A stretch of 30,021 bases of DNA from CAYPIE01 sp964410665 (GTDB lineage: Bacteria; Planctomycetota; Planctomycetia; Gemmatales; Gemmataceae). Positions 24,501-30,021 of the stretch are shown piece by piece. Position 1 is the stretch's first letter. The number at the start of each line of letters is the position of its first letter. A model generated the notes under the pieces. The model ran no database searches and was not told the origin of the DNA. It saw only the letters and a program-made list of their open reading frames with translations. The stretch is taken from the NCBI GenBank assembly GCA_964410665.1, contig CAYPIE010000072.1, forward strand, positions 1 to 30,021, read 5' to 3'. The translations under genes and the position numbers were made by a program.

Positions 24501-27500
24501 CAGTGTCCGAATCGAGGCTGAATCGACCCTCCGAATTACCGGCGACAATGCGGTAAAACAGGCCATCGGGGCTATCGGAGTCAAAGGCGACAACGGTGCC
24601 GATGATGGTCCCGGCCGGGCTATTCTCGGATACCGGGAAGGTGGTGTCGGTCAGGACTGGTGCCTCGGGGACATCGGTCAGCGTTACTGTGAGCGTGGCG
24701 ATATCGCTGAGGCCACCCGCATCGGTGACTTCGGCCAGGAGCTCGCGGACCGGGGTGGTTTCAAAGTCAAGCGCGGTACCATCGGCAACCGTCACCCGGC
24801 CATTACTTGGAGTGATGGCAAAGGCACCATCATCGTTGCCACCAACCAGGGCAAAGGTGAGGGTGTCGCCGAGGTCGGGATCGCTGGCAATGACCGTGGC
24901 AAGGATGAAACCGGCCGCGGTACCCTCAGGCAGGTCAAAGCTGGCATCGCGAGCCTGCGGCGGCTCATTGGTATTGCTCACATTGATAAACACTGTGGCG
25001 TTGTCCGTACGGCCGGCCGCATCCCTGACCTGGACCCCCAGAGTGTAGGTCGGGGTGAGCTCGAAGTCGATAGGACCGCTGTCGACCAAGGTAATGACCC
25101 CGGTATCGACGTCAATCGCAAACAGGCCTGCTTGGTTGCCGGCGGTGATCGCAAAGGTGAGCGTGTCACCAGCGTCTTGGTCGGTTGCCACCACGCTGCC
25201 CAGCATGGTGTTGTCGCCCGCGTCTTCGGGGAGGGTGAGCGTGGTATCGCGTGCATCGGGGGGTTCATTGACGTCATCGACGGCGATGGAAACAGTGGCC
25301 TCATCGGTTAGCCCGGCGCTGTCCATGACTTGCACCGTAAGCGTGAAGCTAGGCTGCGTCTCGAAGTCGAGTGGCATCGGATTGGTAACCGTCAACAGGC
25401 CGGTCGTTGCGTTGATCAGGAAGGTGCCACCGTCGTTCCCACCGATAATCGAGAAGGTCAGATTGTCTCCCATGTCGGGGTCGCTGGCCCGCACGGTGCC
25501 CACTGGAAAGCCGACACCCGCGTCTTCAGGAATGGTGAAGTTGACATCCTGGACGGTGGGAGGTTCATTCTGGTCCCGGAGATCGATGGTGATGATCGCG
25601 TCATCGAATCCGCCCGCCGTATCGGTTGCTGTCACCGACAGGACAAACTGCGGAGTGGTTTCAAAATCGAGCTGTGTGTCATCGGCCACGGTGAGCACCC
25701 CAGTGGCCATATCAAGAGCGAATACCCCCGCGTCATTGCCACTGTTGATGGTGTAGGTGAGCACATCGCCCAGGTCGGGATCGCTCACCGGAAGGGTGCC
25801 GACGACATTGTCGTTCGATGCGTTCTCGGACACACTAAAGGTCTTGTCCATGGCCACTGGGAGATCATTGACTCCGGTGATGGTGATCGTCACCGTTGCC
25901 TCATCCTGGCCCAGCAGGTCGGTCGCACCGTAGACAAAGGTGTCGGTGGTACTATCCCCTTCGGGCAGAAAATCAAACTTGCCCTTCCCGTCATATAAGA
26001 TGGTGCCGTTGGTCTGCAGCGATACCTTGGCTTCGGAAGCTAAGGTTGTTTCGGCAGCTGCCAGTAAGCTTGGTAGCGCGATCCCGGCTTTGCCCTGCTG
26101 GAAGATCGCGTCCAGTTCGCCGAAATTGAGGGCACGATTCCACAACGACAGGTCATCGACCAGGCCGACAAAGTTGAAGGAAAAATTCCCGGTCCCATCT
26201 TCGCCGAGGTTCAACGTCAAGCCGTTGGGGGTGATCAAACTATCCAGGTTATCCAGCGGTAGCGATGTAACACTCAAGGCGGAGTCGTTGACATCGCCCA
26301 CGACCACCGAGGCCTGATTGGTAGCTCGGTCGACCACCAAAGCGGCCAACGCCCATACGTCCTGGTCGATCGTGGTGCTCCCCGTGGTCCCGGAGTCGCT
26401 CCCATCGCCAAGGTTGCCCTGGATGGCTGTGCCGTTGACTTCCAACGCCCAGCCTTGATTGGCTGGATCCTGGTTGTCCTTGTTGCCAAGGAGCACTGGG
26501 CCCGTGGCACCCGAACTCTGCGGGCGTGGCAAGTTGACCCAGACCACCGCGCTAAAGCTTTTGTCTTCCGCAAAGTCTAAACCGGTCTGAGCAATCTCCA
26601 GCGATTCATTGACACTCTGAGCGCTGGTCAATGCTTGATCGGCGGGTACCACCGCGAGTAGGTCTTCATGGGCGGCTCGGTTCAAAAATGCCGCCTGGCC
26701 AAAGCCCATGCCCAAGCTGTTGTCGACGGTTTCGGTAAAGTAAGGTGCTACGCCCGCTACCATCGGCTCGCCTAAGGCGGTCATTTGCGCGTCGGGTAGC
26801 GCAAAGTCCGCCACATATAGGCTGTTGACGTATGCCGAGTTGCTACGGTCGGTGTCGGAGTTCCCTTCGCCAAAGAAGACAAAATCCGGCCCGCTGTTGC
26901 TGCTGGGCAACAGCGACAGATTTTCTTGGTCCAGGTTCCCCGCCGAGGTGGTGAAGACTTGCATTCCATCGACATAGAACGCTAACGTGTCAGCGCTAAA
27001 GTTCCGCACAAAACCGATGCGGTACCACTGGTTGGCCTGGATCAGTCCCGCGTTGGAAAACAGGTTGAGGTCGGGGATGCCCAGTGCCCCATCGTTGCGA
27101 ATGTAGAAGTCGGCATCGTTGGTATGGCCAGGATCGGTGTTAAACAACGCGGTCCAATCCAGCGTGGGTAGATAGACATCCACGATCACCGAGAAGTTAT
27201 TGACTCGAGTGGCTGAAGTATCGCCGTTGGCCTCGAAATTCGCCCAGTCGACCGTATACCCCCCCTTGCCATTGTCGGTGGGGAAGCCGTCGTAGAAGAG
27301 GAATTCGCCGCTGCCATTGGGTAAGTCATCGACCTGGGGATTCGACCCGGTGTTGTTGAACCGAGTGGCATTCTCGGCAGCCATGTCAAAGAAATTGGCG
27401 GTGGCATCTCCGCCGATGGTCTGCGACACCGTCAGATTGCCACTCTCGAAATTCCACATCAACTGCGTACCGACCATGGAGGCGGCGTCATTGTTGCCGC

Positions 27501-27783
27501 CAACCTGATGGTCGCGGAAGCCACCCTCGGAGGTGCGCGATTCGAAATCGATATAGGCGACTAAGTCCTCCGGGATCACAGCCGGGTTGCCCTGGAGGGA
27601 ATACAGCGCGACTTGATCGGCCGGGAGGTCATTGGCCAGAACATCAATCGTGGTTGCTGGATCGTCTTCCGTGATCGTCACCGAGTCATCCATGGCATTT
27701 GCAGCAGGAACGCAGCGATCTTCAAGCCGCTCCGAAATGAGACGATATCCCAGGGGACGCGACCAATCAGTAGGGGACGCCAT
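21598..27783 (-). CDS. giant cadherin-repeat / lectin-like / FG-GAP surface protein (2061 aa)
   Basis: Large protein, probably extracellular and calcium-binding, perhaps for adhesion or matrix. Residues 19-27 carry RLEDRCVPA, the planctomycete N-terminal motif; no ordinary signal peptide is seen. The first half of a VCBS-like domain (about 30-66, SVTITEDDPATTIDVLAND) is followed by two LamG/concanavalin-like domains (about 70-345 and 385-570, the second with LLGNKDNQDPANQGWAL) and then the second half of the VCBS-like domain (585-640, DTFVYGATDLLGQDEATVTI). Eight cadherin repeats follow (about 641-1440; each with ASDPD, TGVLTV, LDFE and a DVNEPP-like linker), three Big_9-type repeats (1441-1725, LDVLANDxDxDGD), and an FG-GAP-like end with five DxNGDG/DLDGDG calcium motifs. 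GGAG lies about 9 bases before the ATG. No membrane or sortase anchor is present at the C-terminus. Confidence 0.9.
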   Translation of the reverse strand: MASPTDWSRPLGYRLISERLEDRCVPAANAMDDSVTITEDDPATTIDVLANDLPADQVALYSLQGNPAVIPEDLVAYIDFESRTSEGGFRDHQVGGNNDAASMVGTQLMWNFESGNLTVSQTIGGDATANFFDMAAENATRFNNTGSNPQVDDLPNGSGEFLFYDGFPTDNGKGGYTVDWANFEANGDTSATRVNNFSVIVDVYLPTLDWTALFNTDPGHTNDADFYIRNDGALGIPDLNLFSNAGLIQANQWYRIGFVRNFSADTLAFYVDGMQVFTTSAGNLDQENLSLLPSSNSGPDFVFFGEGNSDTDRSNSAYVNSLYVADFALPDAQMTALGEPMVAGVAPYFTETVDNSLGMGFGQAAFLNRAAHEDLLAVVPADQALTSAQSVNESLEIAQTGLDFAEDKSFSAVVWVNLPRPQSSGATGPVLLGNKDNQDPANQGWALEVNGTAIQGNLGDGSDSGTTGSTTIDQDVWALAALVVDRATNQASVVVGDVNDSALSVTSLPLDNLDSLITPNGLTLNLGEDGTGNFSFNFVGLVDDLSLWNRALNFGELDAIFQQGKAGIALPSLLAAAETTLASEAKVSLQTNGTILYDGKGKFDFLPEGDSTTDTFVYGATDLLGQDEATVTITITGVNDLPVAMDKTFSVSENASNDNVVGTLPVSDPDLGDVLTYTINSGNDAGVFALDMATGVLTVADDTQLDFETTPQFVLSVTATDTAGGFDDAIITIDLRDQNEPPTVQDVNFTIPEDAGVGFPVGTVRASDPDMGDNLTFSIIGGNDGGTFLINATTGLLTVTNPMPLDFETQPSFTLTVQVMDSAGLTDEATVSIAVDDVNEPPDARDTTLTLPEDAGDNTMLGSVVATDQDAGDTLTFAITAGNQAGLFAIDVDTGVITLVDSGPIDFELTPTYTLGVQVRDAAGRTDNATVFINVSNTNEPPQARDASFDLPEGTAAGFILATVIASDPDLGDTLTFALVGGNDDGAFAITPSNGRVTVADGTALDFETTPVRELLAEVTDAGGLSDIATLTVTLTDVPEAPVLTDTTFPVSENSPAGTIIGTVVAFDSDSPDGLFYRIVAGNSEGRFSLDSDTGVLTLNEGFLLNFEVQNNFPLTIQVLDPIGLQGSATFTVAVSNVNEAPNLENASFTIPENSPARTTVGTLTFRDPDLNETLTFLVTSGVPADVLSIDELGVIRVNDNALLDFEATPILTIGLEVRDDGGLSDNASLILNLQNINEVPSLEPATFTIPEDTPTGTVVGSLVASDPDVGQVLTYQITAGNPNNAFTVDAITGQLLVTDTVLLDFETLATYNLTVQILDSAAPPATATATVVVNLTDANDPPVVTPEAFTLSRSAPNGTVVGTVTASDPNPGDTLSFALALESNTGLFAIGPVTGVLSLADRSQFIPGQTEYPLTVEARDSQGAVGEAEIKVTAIVDTTPPVGVDDLFAVLPNTGATRLDVLANDSDPDGDSLSVIRVTMPANGVVTIEDDGSAVLYQPQAGFLGLDTFSYTLSDGNDGLDTATVTVEVTPDANRAPVALDDLFTIEPTGAAVDLDVLANDGDLNGDPLTIVSASEPNSGTLSIINNGTLLNYQPVDDFFGVIQFNYTISDGQGGSDTGLVIVNLLFPGNNLPEANDDIARVAQDAPPTQINVLANDRDPDGQDLTIVATTTPVNGTVVIREDGRGLSYQPNPSFEGSDVFNYTITDGLGGSANARVTVTVGGRPVDQINSERFAVSTGPGGPGQILLYQQDGGITSSITPFTEPIPGGLRVAVADVNGDSTPDTIVGTGPGVASQVQVINGVSGSGDILATFTPFEASFLGGVFVTAGDVNGDGFADIVITPDQGGGARVVIYSGADGSLLANFFGIEDPNFFGGARAAVGDMNGDGRADIALAAGFLGGPRIAVWDGESLTSEQPRKFVNDFFVFEQGLRNGAFVTMTDLDGDGLADLVAGGGPGGGPRIRIFDAVGLLSGQFNPLDPFATQRANFFAGNPDNRGGIRVTGKDLDNDGLGDLVVAAGDDAPGQVTRYLGSNLLADGNNPAPLDTLTPFGDFFGGLFVG
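23464..25863 (-). repeat. eight tandem cadherin-coding repeats of about 300 bases
   Basis: The protein shows eight units of about 100 residues with the same order: IPEDxxxGxxVG, ASDPDxGDxLTF, GNxxGxFxI, TGVLTV, LDFET, VxVxDxxGL and DVNEPP. Units 2 to 4 are the closest to one another; unit 8 is the most diverged and lacks the LDFE box. The edges are approximate. Confidence 0.8.
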
Positions 27784-27997
27784 GAATCACTCTCCGATTC
27801 GATCAGAACTCGTGTGAGAAAATCATGTCAAAGCGGTGCAACCGTCCCTATCCTGTTAGGAAGGGCAATCTGGGTAATCTAAACAATGTCCTAGATGCGA
27901 CGAAAAGTAAACGCCTCTCTTCGGCAAAGTCGCCCAATTAGGGAAAACTTGCCCCAGTGATGCGTATCACGCGGCTTGGAGGGTCTGAGTTTGCCGC

Positions 27998-29755
27998 TTA
28001 GGGCGTTTTTGACGGCAGGCCGTAGCAGATCAGCTGACCCTGATAACGCTTGGGAAACGGATCGCCTTTGGCGAACAGGGCGTTCCCAGTACCGACATAA
28101 ACCCGGCCACGCGACACCGCGGGTCCGGACCAGACTGGAGACTCTGGATCGATTTCTCTCAGTCGCTTGCCATCGCAGGTGCGTAGCAGCACCAGCTGGT
28201 TGCTGATGGTGGTCGTGAAGTAGGCTACGCCATTAGCCAAGGCGATGCCGGAGGCGACGGGGTCGCCCAACCGGCCGACCCGGGGCCGTTCATGCCGCCA
28301 ACGTTCGTGACGGGTATCCAGGCTCAAGGCGGTGACCCGTCCGCCGCTAGGTGTGGCCAGGAAGCTCAGCCACAGCGAGCTGGCCGTGCCCATGCCAATA
28401 AAATCGGTGCCGTTGACATAAACGGACTTGCCATCGCAGGCACAGCCGGTCTGGATGCCGCCCATCAGGCCAGGCAAGGCCAGCACCCTTGTTTTGGAAG
28501 TCGGTTGCTCCGCAGCTTGTGGAGGACCCTGGTACCGCGGGGTTTCATGGTGGATCCGGCCATCGTGGGCGCCAAGCACATAAAATCCACCGTTCTTACA
28601 GCCCACGCCCAGCACCTGGGTGGGCTTACCGTCCAGCGCGAGGGTATACAGCTTGGGGGTATCGCCAATGGACTGATCTTTGTACTGTCCTGGCTGACCG
28701 TTGTTTCCGGGCTGATAACCTCGTAGGTTCAGATTCCACACATCGTTTGGATTCAACTGCATAATCCATTTTTCCTGTCCGGAGCGGACATCGAGAGCAA
28801 TGATCGCGGCGGAATGCGGGGTGTATCTGCACGGGTCGTCAGTCGTCGGCCGGCGCGGAGCGTTGTGCACGTCGGTGCCGAAAAAGAGGGTTTGCGTCTT
28901 CTCATCGTAGGAGGGGGTGCACCAGACCGAGCTGGTCGAGGGGCCGTAGTGGAAAGTGTGTTTGCCCCAGGAGTCTTTGACGACCAGGGGTGGGTCGAAC
29001 TTGATGGGCTTGGGGCCGACGTCATACTTCCACTTGATGTCCCCGTTCGCCGGGTCCAGGGCCATGACGAAGCCGCGGCCGCGGCAACACTGGTAGCCCT
29101 TCTCAGCGGCGACCGTATGCTCATACGCCCCACCGGCCACAATCAGCTGGCCAGCGGCGGGGATGGCGGAGGCAAAAAAGGCGTTGGCGTCGTGGCTATC
29201 GGGGAAGCCTTGGCCGCGGGTATCCAGCCGCCAGCGGAGTTGCCCGGTCTTGGCATCCAGGGCATGAAACACTCCGTCGATATCGCCGATGTAAACGGTG
29301 TTCTGCCAGACCAAGGGCGAGGCAACAAAGCCGCCGCTGAGCGAAATCTTGTTGCGGTTGGGCGTTGCATCGGTGGCAGAAGCCAAGGCTTTGGGTCGTG
29401 CGCTGATCTGGTCGTTGCGATACTCCCAAAGCACCTGACCGTTGGCATCGAGCTTGTAGAATGCGGCATCGGTGGCAGTGCCAAAGTACACTTTTCCATC
29501 GACTACGGCCGGGGTCATATGGACGGTGCCGATGGTGTGGTCCGAATGCTTGACCGGGAAGCGCCAGAGCTCAACTAGGTTCGCGACATTGTCTGGGCTC
29601 AAAGTCTTCTCGGCCGTGTTATGGCGATGCCCACGCACATCATGGTTGTACATCGGCCAGTCGGCTGGATCGAAGTGGGGCGTTGGGGTTTGGGCCGACA
29701 GACCGGTGGACGCCACGAGCAACCCAATGGCGATGAGCAAAGAATGGGTCCGCAC
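27998..29755 (-). CDS. secreted PQQ-type beta-propeller protein
   Basis: Exported eight-bladed propeller of 585 residues, similar in layout to quinoprotein and polyvinyl-alcohol dehydrogenases; catalysis is not proven. The signal peptide is residues 1-22 (LLIAIGLLVASTGLSAQ). The mature start DWPMYNHDVRGHRHNTAEKTLSPDNVANLVELW is the family opening, followed by W-docking blades such as GVFHALDAKTGQLRWRLD, GFVMALDPANGDIKWKYD and AAIIALDVRSGQEKWIM. Adjacent cysteines at 223-224 (YQCCRG) could form the vicinal disulfide seen next to PQQ in alcohol dehydrogenases. No CxxCH heme motif is present, so an external electron acceptor would be needed. The start is GTG with AGGAG 7 bases before it. The cadherin gene lies downstream on the same strand; the 214 bases between hold its ribosome-binding site and no clear terminator. 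Confidence 0.88.
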   Translation of the reverse strand: MRTHSLLIAIGLLVASTGLSAQTPTPHFDPADWPMYNHDVRGHRHNTAEKTLSPDNVANLVELWRFPVKHSDHTIGTVHMTPAVVDGKVYFGTATDAAFYKLDANGQVLWEYRNDQISARPKALASATDATPNRNKISLSGGFVASPLVWQNTVYIGDIDGVFHALDAKTGQLRWRLDTRGQGFPDSHDANAFFASAIPAAGQLIVAGGAYEHTVAAEKGYQCCRGRGFVMALDPANGDIKWKYDVGPKPIKFDPPLVVKDSWGKHTFHYGPSTSSVWCTPSYDEKTQTLFFGTDVHNAPRRPTTDDPCRYTPHSAAIIALDVRSGQEKWIMQLNPNDVWNLNLRGYQPGNNGQPGQYKDQSIGDTPKLYTLALDGKPTQVLGVGCKNGGFYVLGAHDGRIHHETPRYQGPPQAAEQPTSKTRVLALPGLMGGIQTGCACDGKSVYVNGTDFIGMGTASSLWLSFLATPSGGRVTALSLDTRHERWRHERPRVGRLGDPVASGIALANGVAYFTTTISNQLVLLRTCDGKRLREIDPESPVWSGPAVSRGRVYVGTGNALFAKGDPFPKRYQGQLICYGLPSKTP

Positions 29756-29920
29756 TTCGGTTCTCCTGGTAGGCAGAACGGGATGGCAAAGTGCAGGCTA
29801 TTCAAGCAGATACGTCGGAAAGTGACCACCGAACAGAACCGTTCTGCTGGTATGGGCGGCTCTGTGCGGAAACTCGGCGGTGGAAGACGAACGCAAACCA
29901 TCAATCGCTTGCGCGCAGCA

Positions 29921-30021
29921 AGCGGCAGAGGCGATTGCGCTGTGGAGAAAGCGGCAGAGGCGATTGCGGTGCGGGAAGAGTCAGAGGCGGTTGCGGTGCG
30001 GGAAGAGTCAGAGGCTGTTGC
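29921..30021. repeat. 27-29 base imperfect tandem repeat running off the window
   Basis: At least four copies aligned on CAGAGG (29926, 29955, 29982, 30009), with periods of 29, 27 and 27 bases. The last two full units share GTTGCGGTGCGGGAAGAGTC almost exactly. With a 27-base period the later copies keep one frame; on the plus strand one frame reads EAVAVREES repeatedly. Whether it is coding cannot be told. The stretch from 29756 to 29920 holds the leader of the PQQ gene and nothing else definite. Confidence 0.7.

Noticed and set aside
24406..25998. Long plus-strand frames (301 and 222 codons) opposite the cadherin gene
   Set aside because: They arise from the repeated codon pattern of the cadherin repeats on the other strand and show the same periodicity.
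27800..27840. TTGACA on the minus strand upstream of the cadherin gene as a -35 box
   Set aside because: The hexamer 17 bases further (TTCTGA) is a poor -10 and no better one is in range.
29921..30021. Possible CRISPR array
   Set aside because: The repeat units abut with no unique spacers and no cas gene is near.

Overview
The window reads as a piece of a planctomycete chromosome, most likely from the Gemmataceae/Gemmatales side. No rRNA or marker phylogeny is available here, so this rests on gene content: ECF sigma factors next to a membrane-anchored Ser/Thr kinase with a WD40 tail, a formylglycine sulfatase, a secreted CxxCH protein with the planctomycete 'WCL..GL' helical domain, a giant cadherin/FG-GAP protein, a PQQ-type propeller, and the 'LEDR.VP' N-terminal motif on two unrelated large proteins. 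I see no tRNA, rRNA, CRISPR array, transposase or phage gene.

Layout. (1) 1-3714, minus strand: the 5' part of a large cellulase gene (two CBM2, two Calx-beta, then the first residues of a GH9 catalytic domain at the window edge), a 470-base gap, a small hypothetical gene, and an MFS transporter. (2) 3860-9829, plus strand, mostly housekeeping: proC, guaA, a small RRM RNA-binding protein behind a long leader, an FAH-family enzyme and a sulfatase. (3) 9905-10546, minus: an ECF sigma factor facing the sulfatase and divergent from a tRNA-dihydrouridine synthase (10734-11831, plus). (4) 11921-18048, plus: a signalling block made of a J-like/TM/WD40 protein, then strong hairpins and a sigma70-like promoter, then an ECF sigma factor overlapping by 14 bases a 1177-residue kinase with its own WD40-like tail. 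(5) 18090-21496: a secreted alpha/beta-hydrolase-like protein that lacks a serine nucleophile (minus), a DUF2071 protein and a CxxCH protein (plus). (6) 21598-29755, minus: the 2061-residue cadherin-repeat protein and a secreted PQQ-type propeller. The right edge holds a 27-29 base tandem repeat that runs off the window.

How it fits together. The cellulase, sulfatase and PQQ propeller suggest a heterotroph that attacks polysaccharides outside the cytoplasm. The cadherin protein has the composition of a calcium-binding surface or matrix protein. The WD40/sigma/kinase block is a candidate local signalling unit. The most unusual features are the cellulase domain order, the split VCBS-like domain interrupted by two lectin-like domains in the cadherin protein, and the paired WD40 proteins around the sigma factor. 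Gene calls come from reading frames and motifs; no database search was possible.
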